DNA from: Flagellimonas allohymeniacidonis | GTDB taxonomy: Bacteria; Bacteroidota; Bacteroidia; Flavobacteriales; Flavobacteriaceae | DNA length: 64,000 nucleotides | Assembly (NCBI RefSeq): GCF_004296335.1 | Contig: NZ_SGIU01000001.1 | Span: forward strand, 969,290-1,033,289 | Reading direction: 5' to 3' | Shown here: piece by piece, positions 37,076 through 46,952 of the stretch | Position numbering within the stretch: position 1 is the first letter of the stretch | Layout: each line of letters starts with the position of its first letter | Notes under the pieces: model-generated | Told to the model about the DNA's origin: nothing | Databases searched by the model: none | What the model saw: the letters and a program-made list of their open reading frames with translations, nothing else | Position numbers and translations under genes: made by a program

Positions 37076-38410
37076 ATGACCCTTACCCTAATTTTAGCTG
37101 TAATTGCAGGTATAGCAGTTCTTCTTTTTCTCATTCTTCGTCTTAAAATCAATGCCTTTATCGCCTTGCTCATTGGAAGCATTACCGTTGGGTTGATTGC
37201 AGGATTGAATGCTAAAGAAATCATACAGACGATTCAGGAAGGGATGGGCAGCACCTTGGGTTTTGTTGCCACTGTTGTTGGTCTTGGGGCGATGTTCGGG
37301 GCTATATTGGAAGCATCCGGGGGCGCAAAGGCCATTGCAAACTTCACCGTTTCAAAATTCGGGTTGAAGCGAGCACCACTGGCCATGGTCATTTCTGGTT
37401 TTCTCATAGCCATACCTGTTTTCTTTGACGTGGCATTTATCATTTTGGTTCCCATGATCTATGCCCTACAACGAAAAACTGGAAAATCGTTGTTGTTGTA
37501 TGCCATTCCTTTGTTGGCGGGTTTGGCCATAACACATGCCTTCATCCCTCCCACTCCAGGGCCTATTGCGGTAGCGGATATTGTGGGTGCAGATCTGGGC
37601 TGGGTAATTTTGGTTGGTTTCTTGGTCGGTATTCCCACAGCATTGATTGCCGGATTATGGTTTGGCAAGACCATAGCAAAAAGGATATTCATCGAAGCGC
37701 CTGCCCAGAGCAGTGGACAAGAAGAAAGTCAGCTTCCCCCCATTGCCCAGACTCTACTTATTTTGGCCCTGCCTATTTTTCTAATTCTGCTAAATACGAT
37801 TTCCTCCACAGGAGCGCTGGGAATAAAAAATCAAGGTTTATTGGACACTATCGCCCTAATTGGTCATCCGTTTGCTGCGTTGATCATTGCGAATCTATTG
37901 GCTTGGTATTTCTTTGGAATCCGAAGGGGTTTCACAAAAAATCAGCTTTTTGACATCACCTCAAAATCTTTGGCTCCGGCGGGAACCATAATTCTTCTTA
38001 CCGGTGCAGGAGGCGTTTTTAAGCAAGTTTTGACCAATACGGGAGCGGGGAAACTACTGGCCACTTCTTTGAGTGATGCCGGAATTCCAATTTTGGCCTT
38101 TGCCTTTATCAGTGCCGCAATTGTTCGAATCATTCAAGGATCGTCGACAGTGGCCATGATAACGGCTGCCGGTCTCATATCCCCCCTTTTGATGGATGCC
38201 TCGCTTTCCCCAATCCAACTTGCATGCATGGTGATTGCCATTGCTTCTGGAGCAAGCATCTTCTCTCATGTAAATGACAGCGGATTTTGGTTAGTAGGTC
38301 AATATTTGGGAATTACCGAAAAACAAACCTTCAAGTCCTGGACCATAATGACGACACTTTTGGCCCTTGTCGGTATCACAACGGTTTCCCTAATTTACCT
38401 TCTGGTATAA
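37076..38410 (+). CDS. GntP family gluconate:H+ symporter
   Basis: 444 residues with about 12-13 hydrophobic membrane segments. The GntP family signature appears as the LAITHAFIPPTPGPIAVADI region near 155, followed by the conserved GSSTVAMITAAGL near 355. Imports gluconate or related sugar acids. It has its own promoter and terminator and lies 2.3 kb from gluconokinase, its likely metabolic partner; the two are not in one operon. Confidence 0.95.
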   Translation: MTLTLILAVIAGIAVLLFLILRLKINAFIALLIGSITVGLIAGLNAKEIIQTIQEGMGSTLGFVATVVGLGAMFGAILEASGGAKAIANFTVSKFGLKRAPLAMVISGFLIAIPVFFDVAFIILVPMIYALQRKTGKSLLLYAIPLLAGLAITHAFIPPTPGPIAVADIVGADLGWVILVGFLVGIPTALIAGLWFGKTIAKRIFIEAPAQSSGQEESQLPPIAQTLLILALPIFLILLNTISSTGALGIKNQGLLDTIALIGHPFAALIIANLLAWYFFGIRRGFTKNQLFDITSKSLAPAGTIILLTGAGGVFKQVLTNTGAGKLLATSLSDAGIPILAFAFISAAIVRIIQGSSTVAMITAAGLISPLLMDASLSPIQLACMVIAIASGASIFSHVNDSGFWLVGQYLGITEKQTFKSWTIMTTLLALVGITTVSLIYLLV

Positions 38411-38437
38411 AAAAACCACCCTTTGGGTGGCTTTTAC
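38411..38437. terminator. bidirectional terminator between convergent genes
   Basis: CCACCC (38416-38421), TTT, GGGTGG (38425-38430). Plus strand is followed by CTTTT; minus strand by TTTTTTTA, so it serves the GntP gene and the response regulator gene ending at 38466. Confidence 0.8.
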
Positions 38438-38465
38438 GTATTACTTTATAACTGTGTGGGTACTA

Positions 38466-39179
38466 TTACTGATTTTCCGCCTTGATTACCAATCTGAATC
38501 CTTCCCCATGGATATTCAGTATCTCAACAAGATCATCACGCTTCAAATATTTGCGGAGTTTCGCAATATAGACATCCATACTTCGAGAAGTGAAGTAATT
38601 GTCATCCCTCCAAATTTTGGTCAATGCCAATTCCCTTGGCATCAAATCGTTTTCGTGTAGGGCCAACAAGCGCAGCAATTCGTTTTCCTTTGGGGAAAGT
38701 TTGATAGGCTCCTCTTCCTTGTACTTCAAGAACCTAAGTTTGGAATTCAAATGAAAATTGCCGATTTGAAATTCAAATTGTTTGCTGTCTGCCAACGTAC
38801 TGGACGCTTTTCTTTGAAGTATCGCTTTAAGCTTCATAAGCAGTACTTCAGAATCAAAGGGCTTGTTCAAATAGTCATCAGCTCCTGCCTTATAGCCTTT
38901 GAGCACATCTTCCTTCATCGTCTTGGCCGTTAGAAATACAATGGGAACATTCTCATTCTTTTCCCGAATTTCACGAGCCAGAGTGAACCCATCCTTATAC
39001 GGCATCATAACGTCCAAAATACAGACATCGTAATTGTCTTTTTTGAACTTTTCAAACCCCTCCATTCCATTCTTTGCCAACACGACATCAAAGTCGTTCA
39101 TAGACAAGTAATCTTTCAATACGATTCCAAAATTTGGATCGTCCTCTACTAGCAATATTTTCTTTTTTTCAGTATCCAT
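38466..39179 (-). CDS. response regulator, OmpR family
   Basis: 237 residues. Receiver with ILLVEDDPNFG (Asp13/14), phospho-acceptor Asp56 in CILDVMMP, Thr84 and Lys106 (YLNKPFD). The C-terminal winged helix (about 140-230) contains LSPKENELLRLLALHEN and YIAKLRKYLKRD. Paired with the sensor gene 6 bp upstream, it resembles the Bacteroidota RprY-type regulator, but the exact regulon is unknown. Confidence 0.95.
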   Translation of the reverse strand: MDTEKKKILLVEDDPNFGIVLKDYLSMNDFDVVLAKNGMEGFEKFKKDNYDVCILDVMMPYKDGFTLAREIREKNENVPIVFLTAKTMKEDVLKGYKAGADDYLNKPFDSEVLLMKLKAILQRKASSTLADSKQFEFQIGNFHLNSKLRFLKYKEEEPIKLSPKENELLRLLALHENDLMPRELALTKIWRDDNYFTSRSMDVYIAKLRKYLKRDDLVEILNIHGEGFRLVIKAENQ

Positions 39180-39185
39180 AAGCTT

Positions 39186-40769
39186 TTATATTAGAGGAAG
39201 TTTGATGAAGAAAGTGCTACCTTTTCCTTTTTCACTTTCTGCATAAACCTCGCCTTGATGATCTTCAATTATTCGTTTTACATAGGCCAAGCCTAAGCCA
39301 TGACCTTTTACATTATGTATATCCCCGGTATGCTCCCGGTAGAATTTTTCAAATACTTTTTTAAGAACCGCTTTGCTCATACCTGCTCCTTGGTCCTTCA
39401 CTTTGATAATGATGTTGTTCTTTACCACCTCGGTAAACACATCAATTTTTGGGGAATCGGGTGAATACTTTACGGCATTGTCCAAAATATTGACCAGAAC
39501 GTTCGTGAAATGCACATCATTGGCCAATACTTCAGACCGCTCAGCATCCAAATGGGCATTGACATACCCTCCGCGATCAGCTACAATCAACTCCACATGA
39601 TCTATGGCCACTTTTACAATGTCGTGGGCATCTACCCTATCCTTTCTTATATCGAGCTGATTTTTCTCCAATTTTGAGATTCGGAGCACATTCTCCACTT
39701 GGGCGTGCATCCGTTTGTTTTCATCCCGAATCATTCCCAAATACCTCAAAACTTTGTCCGTGTCATTCAGTGATTTTGGGTTTCGTATCGCCTCAACAGC
39801 CAAATTGATGGTTGCAATGGGCGTTTTGAACTCATGGGTCATATTGTTGATGAAATCTGATTTTATCTCAGAAATCTGTTTCTGTTTGATTAACTGATAG
39901 ATGGCACTGGAATAGGCCACCACAATAACCAAAGTGAAAATCAACGACAACAAAGCCATTCCCATTATGGACCTAAAAAGAAACCTTTTCATTTTAGGAA
40001 AGGTAAGCAGCAAGGAAAAATTGGTTTGACCCTCACTGTCCTTAAAAATGGGTGCCCGATACATTTTGGTCTCCAAAAATTTGAATTTCTTGGACTGTAC
40101 CTTGGTTGGGAAACCCCTGCTGTACACACCATATTCAAAGTCGATGTCGATGTTGCGATTGCTCAGCTCTTGGGCCAAAAGCAACTCTATTTCTTTTTTT
40201 GAGACCCTTTTGTGAATTGGCCTACTTTTGGCGTATTCCATAAAGACATCTTCCCAAACCGCTTTATCTATACTTGACAGGCCTCCAATTTTTTCAGCTT
40301 TCTGGATGGGTGTTAAGCTGTATCGCTTTCCGTCCAGCCCAAACTCTTCTTTGAAAACCGCCTTGGTTCTCTTACTCGTATAGTTTTTAAACGTGGTAGT
40401 GTCCTCATCCCCGTTTTCATTATCAAAGAACGTCGATGTTATATCGTAATCTTCTTCTAAAATCCCATGGGAATAGAAGAGTATTTCATCCGAATTCAAA
40501 TCCCGATCAACAAATAGAAAATTCCTAAACTGGGTTGTCTTAGGTTGTCCAATGCTATCGACCAAAGAAGCTAATCGGTCTGAATAATCTTTCATCTCAC
40601 GCTTCTCCACCCTATTTGCAACCCTATCAAGAATATCCGTTACCGTTCTTGAGAACTGTTCCTCTTTGTCATCTACCGAGGTCCTTATCCAGTAAACTTG
40701 TACAAATATGATACCGGTCAGGGACAAACTCATCAGAATGACGAGAAGAACAAAAAGCTTCCTGTTCAT
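39186..40769 (-). CDS. sensor histidine kinase (HisKA)
   Basis: 527 residues. A first membrane segment at about 5-27, a periplasmic sensor domain to about 270, a second membrane segment at about 273-300, the HisKA box with phospho-histidine His312 in NNMTHEFKTPIATINLA, and an HATPase domain (KDQGAGMSKAVLKK, GHGLGLAYVKRI). Pairs with the OmpR-type regulator. Resembles RprX-type sensors. The signal sensed is not clear from the unremarkable periplasmic domain. Confidence 0.95.
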   Translation of the reverse strand: MNRKLFVLLVILMSLSLTGIIFVQVYWIRTSVDDKEEQFSRTVTDILDRVANRVEKREMKDYSDRLASLVDSIGQPKTTQFRNFLFVDRDLNSDEILFYSHGILEEDYDITSTFFDNENGDEDTTTFKNYTSKRTKAVFKEEFGLDGKRYSLTPIQKAEKIGGLSSIDKAVWEDVFMEYAKSRPIHKRVSKKEIELLLAQELSNRNIDIDFEYGVYSRGFPTKVQSKKFKFLETKMYRAPIFKDSEGQTNFSLLLTFPKMKRFLFRSIMGMALLSLIFTLVIVVAYSSAIYQLIKQKQISEIKSDFINNMTHEFKTPIATINLAVEAIRNPKSLNDTDKVLRYLGMIRDENKRMHAQVENVLRISKLEKNQLDIRKDRVDAHDIVKVAIDHVELIVADRGGYVNAHLDAERSEVLANDVHFTNVLVNILDNAVKYSPDSPKIDVFTEVVKNNIIIKVKDQGAGMSKAVLKKVFEKFYREHTGDIHNVKGHGLGLAYVKRIIEDHQGEVYAESEKGKGSTFFIKLPLI

Positions 40770-40846
40770 TGGGGTAAAATTAGAAATTTAACATTTAGAG
40801 CATTTACCGTTTAACCTAACCTTAACAAAAATGTTAAAATTGAAGG

Positions 40847-41434
40847 TCAATTCGCAAGTTTCACTAGGCTTTCATGCGTTTCTTTGACTTTTTTAAGGGT
40901 AGTGTCCAAGTCAATGTTTTCAATGACAAAATGGGCCTTTTCCATTTTCCCTTCATCTTCCATCTGGTTTTTCATACGCTGGAGTACATCTGCTTTAGTC
41001 AGACCATCTCTTTTTGCCACCCTATCCAATCGAAAGTCTTTCGGGGCCGTAATCAAAATCACACTATCATAATAATCCTCAATACCCTTCTCGAAAATCA
41101 GTGCGGTTTCCTGAATAACATAAGGTGCATCCTGTTTTGAAGACCAGCTCTCAAAATCTTCCCGTACCGCCGGGTGGACTATGGCATTTAAACTTTGCAG
41201 TAAGTCTGGATGGGTAAAAACCCGCCTTGCAATATAGGGTCGGTTCAAATTTCCATCCAAATAGGATTCATTTCCCAATAAATCTTTGATTTGCTCCTTA
41301 AGCTTTTTCGAATGGACCATCAATCTTTTAGCCTCGTAATCAGAGTCGTATACCGGAACACCAAGCTCTTTGAACATTTTGGCCACGGTACTTTTACCAC
41401 TCCCAATTCCACCTGTTAAGCCAACTACCTTCAT
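40847..41434 (-). CDS. coaE: dephospho-CoA kinase
   Basis: 195 residues. Adds the 3'-phosphate to dephospho-CoA, the last step of CoA synthesis. P-loop GLTGGIGSGKSTVAKMF, VYDSDYEAKRLM, IVHPAVREDFESW and the QETALIFEKG region confirm it. Overlaps the YbbR gene by 4 bp. The other CoA genes in the window (coaBC) lie 5.5 kb away. Confidence 0.97.
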   Translation of the reverse strand: MKVVGLTGGIGSGKSTVAKMFKELGVPVYDSDYEAKRLMVHSKKLKEQIKDLLGNESYLDGNLNRPYIARRVFTHPDLLQSLNAIVHPAVREDFESWSSKQDAPYVIQETALIFEKGIEDYYDSVILITAPKDFRLDRVAKRDGLTKADVLQRMKNQMEDEGKMEKAHFVIENIDLDTTLKKVKETHESLVKLAN

Positions 41435-42387
41435 TTCCGTTCCAATACAAAGTTCACGGTTCTTTCTTGAAGACGCACCCCATAAATATCTTCAGGGCTT
41501 TGCACAATACGAAGCAACAACGAATTGTTACTGGCGCCCCCCAATTGTTTGTAATCCGCAATAATTTGAAAATCCTCCGAGGAAATGTCCTTTAAGTTGG
41601 CTATTGAAGCCTTGCAGACCAACGATATCTTGTTGGGAAACAACTTCACCTCATACCCTTCCGGAAAATTGATTGCTCGGATAGGTACTTCAAACTCTTT
41701 TTCTGAAAAACGCGCCACCTTGCCCGACACTTTCACCCTACTCTTGGAAAATATGCTGTTTTCTAAGGCATTGGGGAAAACCAAAGCCGCATCCACAGAA
41801 AAGTCGGATGAGATATCGTTCAGGACAATGGGCTCCGTCTCCACCTTCATCAAAGTGTCTATTTCTCTAGCAGGACCCTTAACCAAAATGGAGTCTGGTT
41901 CTATTGTAAAAATACCATTCAAAAGGTGGTTGGATTCGAACTTAAGCTCAATATTGGGGCGCACCGGAATTTTTTTGGAGGCTACCTGATAAAGGTCAAC
42001 CTCCAATCGATTTCGGTCCAAATCCAAGAGTGAGACACTCTGCGAAAATTGCCCCTCCAACTGTTTTTTCACAGCATCCTCGGACAAGGTATACTTTCCG
42101 TCCGCATAAACCACTTGGGACACGTCGAGATTCATTCGCTTTTTTACCAGATTGAAATAAAACATACGAAATCCGTTGGTTCTGATTTTCGCTTCAATAG
42201 AATTCACAGGATTGTTTCCCAATAAAAGGGAGTCCGGTAAATTTCGATAGTTTAAGACGAAATTTGCCCTTGACTCATAGGAATCGGAAAGATTGCTCAA
42301 AAACCAAGCAAGGAAAGAGCAGGCCAGAAAAAGGGAAAATACCTTTATCTTTCTTTTACTTTGACCACTAAACAGCTTTGCCTCCAC
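41431..42387 (-). CDS. YbbR-like domain protein (CdaR family)
   Basis: 318 residues: an N-terminal membrane segment (about 15-32; IKVFSLFLACSFLAWFL), then repeats of the YbbR fold (about 38-130, 140-215, 225-318), outside the membrane. The YbbR/CdaR fold is known as the partner of the diadenylate cyclase CdaA in Gram-positives; in Bacteroidota the role is less known. Lies in a cluster with coaE and a glycosyltransferase. Confidence 0.85.
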   Translation of the reverse strand: MEAKLFSGQSKRKIKVFSLFLACSFLAWFLSNLSDSYESRANFVLNYRNLPDSLLLGNNPVNSIEAKIRTNGFRMFYFNLVKKRMNLDVSQVVYADGKYTLSEDAVKKQLEGQFSQSVSLLDLDRNRLEVDLYQVASKKIPVRPNIELKFESNHLLNGIFTIEPDSILVKGPAREIDTLMKVETEPIVLNDISSDFSVDAALVFPNALENSIFSKSRVKVSGKVARFSEKEFEVPIRAINFPEGYEVKLFPNKISLVCKASIANLKDISSEDFQIIADYKQLGGASNNSLLLRIVQSPEDIYGVRLQERTVNFVLERK

Positions 42388-42390
42388 GTT

Positions 42391-43398
42391 CTATCCTTTC
42401 TTAAAAAAAAGCTTTGGAAATAGAATTTCCGGCTCCTTACTGCTAAAATTAACCAAGAAAGTGGACTTAAGAAAACCTGAGCCGTATCCCACGAATTGAA
42501 TGAAGGTAGCGAAGATGGAAAAAAATGCAATTTTTAGGTGTTTCGTTTTTACCAAAGCATCAAGGAAGAGGACACTAAAATAGATGCCAAAAAATAGCAA
42601 TGGTACGTAAAACCCTGTAAACGCCAATCCTATTGAAAAAAGCAATCCAAAAATAAAAAGAGTAGGAAACCAATACGTAATGCGAGCCGTTCCTGGGTGC
42701 CATTTGTTCAAAATGGGACGAACCATTCCAAATTTATTGACCTGGATGTAAAACTTCTTCCAATCAATACGTCTTTTATGGTACACAAATGCTTCGGGAA
42801 ACAACCTTGAGCTGTAACCGGCTTTCCAAATGCGAAAGGTCAAATCTGGGTCTTCCCCTGGATGGATTTGTCCAAATCCCTTGGTCTTTTCAAAGGCTTC
42901 TTTTGAAATCCCCATGTTGAAACTGCGAGGCTGGAACTTGCCCACCGCCTTCTTGCTGCCCCTAATACCACCCGTGGTCAAAAAAGAGGTCATCACATAA
43001 TTAATGGCCTTCTGAATACTAGAAAAAGAAGGGTCGGCCGCATCGGGTCCCCCAAAGCAGTGCACATACTCTTTGGCAAGCTCTTTGGACACTTCTTCCA
43101 AATATTGGGGTGGTAGAATACAGTCAGAGTCTAAAACGATGAAATAGTTGCCCTTGGCGCGAGTCATCCCATAATTTCTGGAATCACCGGGTCCCGTATT
43201 GGGTTTCTGATAGTAGGATATCTGCAATTGGCCTTGGAATTGGTCAATCACAGCTTCTGAGCTTTCCGAAGAACCATCTTCAACAATGACCACCTCATAA
43301 CCTCCTTTGAAGGTCTGATGTATAAGACTCTCCAGCAACTCCTGGATTTCATCAGGTCGATTGTAAACCGGTATGATCAATGAAAGCTCTATCACCAT
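42391..43398 (-). CDS. glycosyltransferase family 2
   Basis: 335 residues. A GT-A domain at about 5-225 (SLIIPVYNRPDEIQEL, the DxD in VLDSDCILPP near 95, and GGFGQIHPGEDPDL-like motif) is followed by two membrane helices at about 240-300. Probably transfers a sugar to a lipid or surface glycan at the inner membrane. Three bp separate it from the YbbR gene. Substrate unknown. Confidence 0.93.
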   Translation of the reverse strand: MVIELSLIIPVYNRPDEIQELLESLIHQTFKGGYEVVIVEDGSSESSEAVIDQFQGQLQISYYQKPNTGPGDSRNYGMTRAKGNYFIVLDSDCILPPQYLEEVSKELAKEYVHCFGGPDAADPSFSSIQKAINYVMTSFLTTGGIRGSKKAVGKFQPRSFNMGISKEAFEKTKGFGQIHPGEDPDLTFRIWKAGYSSRLFPEAFVYHKRRIDWKKFYIQVNKFGMVRPILNKWHPGTARITYWFPTLFIFGLLFSIGLAFTGFYVPLLFFGIYFSVLFLDALVKTKHLKIAFFSIFATFIQFVGYGSGFLKSTFLVNFSSKEPEILFPKLFFKKG

Positions 43399-43412
43399 CC
43401 CTAAAAAATAGA

Positions 43413-43438
43413 AAAGCCATCCTCTTGTGGATGGCTTT
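43413..43438 (-). terminator. Rho-independent terminator after fabI
   Basis: AAAGCCATCC (43413-43422) and GGATGGCTTT (43429-43438) are exact inverted copies. On the minus strand the stem is followed by TTCTATTTTTT, ending the fabI transcript. Confidence 0.82.
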
Positions 43439-43456
43439 AACGGTTGTTTTATTTAG

Positions 43457-44269
43457 TTATTCTGAAAACTCATCAATGACTTCCTGACTTACGCCAGTAT
43501 TGGAGAACCCTCCATCGTGGAACAGGTTCTGCATGGTGACTTTTTTGGTCAAGTCAGAAAATAGTGTGACGGTATAATTGGCACAATCATCTGCCGTGGC
43601 ATTGCCAAGGGGAGACATCTTCTCTGCATAACTGATGAAACCATCGAAACCTTTTACCCCCTGTCCAGCTGTAGTAGGGGTTGGTGATTGTGATATGGTA
43701 TTTACCCTAACCTTTTTCTCCTTCCCAAAGAAGTAGCCAAAACTTCTGGCCACGGATTCCAAATAAGCCTTGTTATCGGCCATATCGTTATAATCGGGAA
43801 AAGTTCGCTGCGCAGCCATATAGGTCAAAGCCACGATACTGCCCCATTCGTTCATGGCATCTGCCTTGAAAAGGGTCTGCATTACCTTGTGGAATGAAAG
43901 CGCCGACACATCCCATCCCTTGGTCGTGAAATCGTATTTCTCATCGGTATAGGCCCTTCCTTTTCGAACGTTGACCGACATGCCGATGGAATGCAAAACA
44001 AAATCCAGTTTGCCTCCCAAAATCTCCATGGACTTTTCAACCAAATTCTGAAGCTCTTCTTCGTTGGTTGCATCCGCTGGGATGATTTCAGAGCCCGTTT
44101 TTTTGGCCAATTTATTAATCTGTCCCATCCGCATGGCAATTGGGGCGTTTGTCAAAACAAAAGTCCCTCCTTCCTCGTGAACACGTTCTGCAGTTTTCCA
44201 TGCTATGGAGTTCTCATCCAAAGCACCAAATATGATTCCTCTTTTTCCTTTTAAAAGATTGTAAGCCAT
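43457..44269 (-). CDS. fabI: enoyl-[acyl-carrier-protein] reductase, FabI type
   Basis: 270 residues from ATG 44269 (a start at 44299 would add 10 residues upstream of the -7 box's likely start). Reduces trans-2-enoyl-ACP with NADH, the last step of each fatty-acid elongation. Marks: GKRGIIFGALDENSIAW, SIGMSVNVRKG, the Tyr-x6-Lys-like pair in TFPDYNDMADNKAYLESVAR, and TISQSPTPTTAGQGVKG. Exact -7 box at 44297-44304. Confidence 0.97.
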   Translation of the reverse strand: MAYNLLKGKRGIIFGALDENSIAWKTAERVHEEGGTFVLTNAPIAMRMGQINKLAKKTGSEIIPADATNEEELQNLVEKSMEILGGKLDFVLHSIGMSVNVRKGRAYTDEKYDFTTKGWDVSALSFHKVMQTLFKADAMNEWGSIVALTYMAAQRTFPDYNDMADNKAYLESVARSFGYFFGKEKKVRVNTISQSPTPTTAGQGVKGFDGFISYAEKMSPLGNATADDCANYTVTLFSDLTKKVTMQNLFHDGGFSNTGVSQEVIDEFSE

Positions 44270-44296
44270 AGTATGTTGTACTCGTTGGTTTAACGG

Positions 44297-44304
44297 CAAA
44301 GATA
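44297..44304 (-). promoter_or_regulatory. -7 promoter element of fabI
   Basis: Minus strand TATCTTTG, an exact TAnnTTTG, 27 bp before ATG 44269; no clear -33 TTG at the right distance. Confidence 0.4.
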
Positions 44305-44356
44305 TCCAATCTTTCCGATTTTGTGGTCGAAAAACGTGCTGCTTGCCAATTTCAGT

Positions 44357-46015
44357 TTATGCTTGATTCAACAACTCTTTGGCGTGGGCCACGGCAGATT
44401 CAGATAGGGATTTTCCACCCAACATTTCCGCCAGCTCCGCCACTCGCTCTTCCTCGGTCAACTGCTTCATTTGGGTACTGGCGACCCCATTCTGTTCTTC
44501 CTTGAAAACTTTGAACTGGTGCTTGCCCTTTGAGGCCACTTGGGGCAAATGGGTAATGGAAAGCACCTGCATGGTTTTGCTCATTTCCAACATAATTTCC
44601 CCCATTCGGTTGGAAATCTCTCCAGAAACCCCTGTATCAATTTCGTCAAATATCAGGGTGGGCAGCTGCTCGTATTGTGATAAAATGGATTTTATGGTAA
44701 GCATAATCCGGGATAGCTCTCCACCGGACGCCACTTTTTTCAGTTCCCCATAATTGGATCCCTTGTTTGCCGAAAACAGGAAAGTCAAATCATCCTTTCC
44801 GTTGGATTTATAGTTTTGTGATGGATTTATTTCAATCTGAAACGTTGCCGCAGGCATCCCTAAATGCATTAGTTTTTCTTGCAATAGGGACTTCAGTTTC
44901 GACAGGACTGACCTTCGGCCTTCGCTTAAATCCACGGCATAATGCTCTAAAGCTTTTTCAGTCTTTTCCACCGCCTCCTGTTTCTGCTGAAGTTGTGCTT
45001 CCATGTTTTCCACAACTTCGACCTTTGCCGCTAAATCATCCTTGATTTTCAGTAATTCTTCAACAGAATCGGTTTGGTGCTTTTTCTGAAGGGCGTAGAG
45101 TTGCTGCAATTGCCCATTGACAACCTCCAATCTTTGTGGATTGGCTTCCACACTGTCTTGTAGCACCTCAAGTTCCGAAGCAATGTCATCCGTCTCAATC
45201 AAAACCGATTGAACACGTTCGCTTAGTGCGGCATAGGCGCTCCCGAAAGCTTCCAAATTTTGCAATGTTCTTTTAAGTTCAGCCAAACTGGCCAACACTC
45301 CCATGGGTTCTCCGTTCATCAGCTGGTGACCTTGGGATAGTTTTTCCAGAATTTGCTCCACATTGTTCAATTGCTCATATTCCGATTCCCATTCCTCTTG
45401 AACACCAGGTTGCAATTGCGCCGCTTCCAATTCCTTGAAGAGAAAACTATTGTAATCATGCTCTTTAATGGCGTTAGCTTGGGATTCTTGAAGCTCCTTC
45501 AACTCGGTCAAGGCATGTTTGTAGTCGACCAAAGCGGCTCGGTAACTTTCCAGTTTTTTGTCGTTCCTCGCCAAGGCATCCACCACCTTCATCTGAAAAT
45601 CGTTTTCGGTGAGCAACAAAGTCTGGTGTTGGGAGTGCACATCGACCAATAATTCCCCAAGTCGTTTCAATACATCAAGGTTGACGGGAGAATCGTTAAC
45701 AAAAGCCCTCGACTTGCCACTGGGTAGAATTTCCCTTCTAAGAAGGGTGGTGTCTTCATAATCGAGATCATTGGATGAGAAAAAGCGTTTCAATCGATAT
45801 TTTGAAACATCAAATTCCGCTTCAATAATGCATTTTTTATCCATCTCCTTGAGCGAGGACAAATCGGCCCTCTTTCCCAAAGCCAAGGACAAGGCACCTA
45901 AAAGAATGGACTTTCCAGCGCCCGTCTCTCCGGTAATCGTGGTAAAACGGTCAGAAAAAGCAACATTGATATCATTGATCAATGCATAATTCTTAATGGA
46001 AAGATGGACTAGCAA
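44357..46015 (-). CDS. recN: DNA repair protein RecN
   Basis: 552 residues. SMC-like ATPase for double-strand break repair. N-terminal Walker A in GETGAGKSILLGAL, a long coiled-coil centre (about 150-400), C-terminal signature KVASGGELSRIMLTIK and Walker B LIFDEIDTGVSG. Last gene of the bamD-rpoZ-coaBC-DUF4835-recN run. Confidence 0.97.
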   Translation of the reverse strand: MLVHLSIKNYALINDINVAFSDRFTTITGETGAGKSILLGALSLALGKRADLSSLKEMDKKCIIEAEFDVSKYRLKRFFSSNDLDYEDTTLLRREILPSGKSRAFVNDSPVNLDVLKRLGELLVDVHSQHQTLLLTENDFQMKVVDALARNDKKLESYRAALVDYKHALTELKELQESQANAIKEHDYNSFLFKELEAAQLQPGVQEEWESEYEQLNNVEQILEKLSQGHQLMNGEPMGVLASLAELKRTLQNLEAFGSAYAALSERVQSVLIETDDIASELEVLQDSVEANPQRLEVVNGQLQQLYALQKKHQTDSVEELLKIKDDLAAKVEVVENMEAQLQQKQEAVEKTEKALEHYAVDLSEGRRSVLSKLKSLLQEKLMHLGMPAATFQIEINPSQNYKSNGKDDLTFLFSANKGSNYGELKKVASGGELSRIMLTIKSILSQYEQLPTLIFDEIDTGVSGEISNRMGEIMLEMSKTMQVLSITHLPQVASKGKHQFKVFKEEQNGVASTQMKQLTEEERVAELAEMLGGKSLSESAVAHAKELLNQA

Positions 46016-46061
46016 ACTTTACAAATTTGCAGATAAAGATAACGGTCTTTGTAGAAACGGA

Positions 46062-46952
46062 CTAGTAATTTATTTCATTCCAAACATTGGAATAAAATGG
46101 GGCCACACGGTTGAGAGTTTCCTTTAATCTAACGATGTCCACTTTGGGGCCATCGGAAAAAATATTTTGTATCTCCTCAGACTTCGCATCAAAAAAGGTC
46201 TGGATCAAAAAGGCATTGGGCCTTCTTTTGATAAGGGTTTCAAAAAGGCGCAAACTTCCTGCAATAACTTGTTTTCCGGTGCTGTTATTATCTCCTAAAA
46301 TGTCGAGGCCCTTTCGGTGGTAGTTGTACATGGCAATGCGATATTCCCGAAATGAGTTGCTCAACAAATTGTCCACCAATTCGAAACGGGAACGGGTCCC
46401 GGTCTCCTGGCTCCATCCAGAAGAGTTGGATCCTTGGGCTTGGGTCACAATATTTTGGGCCTTTCGGTAGAACTCATCCCCACCCTCAAGGGAAAAGGTA
46501 TCGGCGTCCAATCCCAAAATGACATACACATAATAACTAATAACGGCAATCAAGTTCGATTCAAACACATTTTCGTTGTACACCAAAGGCTGAAACTCCT
46601 GGTACAGAAAATTGAAAGCATCGTCCTTGTAATTAAAAACAGGACTTTCGTAGGAAGTATTGAAAACAGGTCGGGAAGATTGAATTTGAATATTGGCCTC
46701 AAATCTATCAGACTCATACTGGGTCACGGTGATAAACATTCGGGCACTTATCCTTTCATTTTCCTTGTATACTCGATTCGTCCATTGATTTTTGTTTACA
46801 AAATCGTTCAGGGAGCGCTCCAGTGTTCTAAAGATTTGCTGGTTCGTCTGATTCACCTGGTCCGAATTGACCACAACGGTACAATTCAGTTCTTGCCCAT
46901 GGGACAATAGCCCAAACGCCAACAAAATAATTGTGAAAAAAGCCTTACGCAT
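46062..46952 (-). CDS. DUF4835 family secreted protein
   Basis: 296 residues. Sec signal peptide ending HGQ-E (about residue 19), then the DUF4835 domain, starting ELNCTVVVNSDQVNQTNQQI, with NVFESNLIAVISYYVYVILG in the middle. Exported, probably periplasmic; function unknown. It overlaps coaBC by 8 bp and precedes recN in a block conserved across the phylum. Confidence 0.92.
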   Translation of the reverse strand: MRKAFFTIILLAFGLLSHGQELNCTVVVNSDQVNQTNQQIFRTLERSLNDFVNKNQWTNRVYKENERISARMFITVTQYESDRFEANIQIQSSRPVFNTSYESPVFNYKDDAFNFLYQEFQPLVYNENVFESNLIAVISYYVYVILGLDADTFSLEGGDEFYRKAQNIVTQAQGSNSSGWSQETGTRSRFELVDNLLSNSFREYRIAMYNYHRKGLDILGDNNSTGKQVIAGSLRLFETLIKRRPNAFLIQTFFDAKSEEIQNIFSDGPKVDIVRLKETLNRVAPFYSNVWNEINY

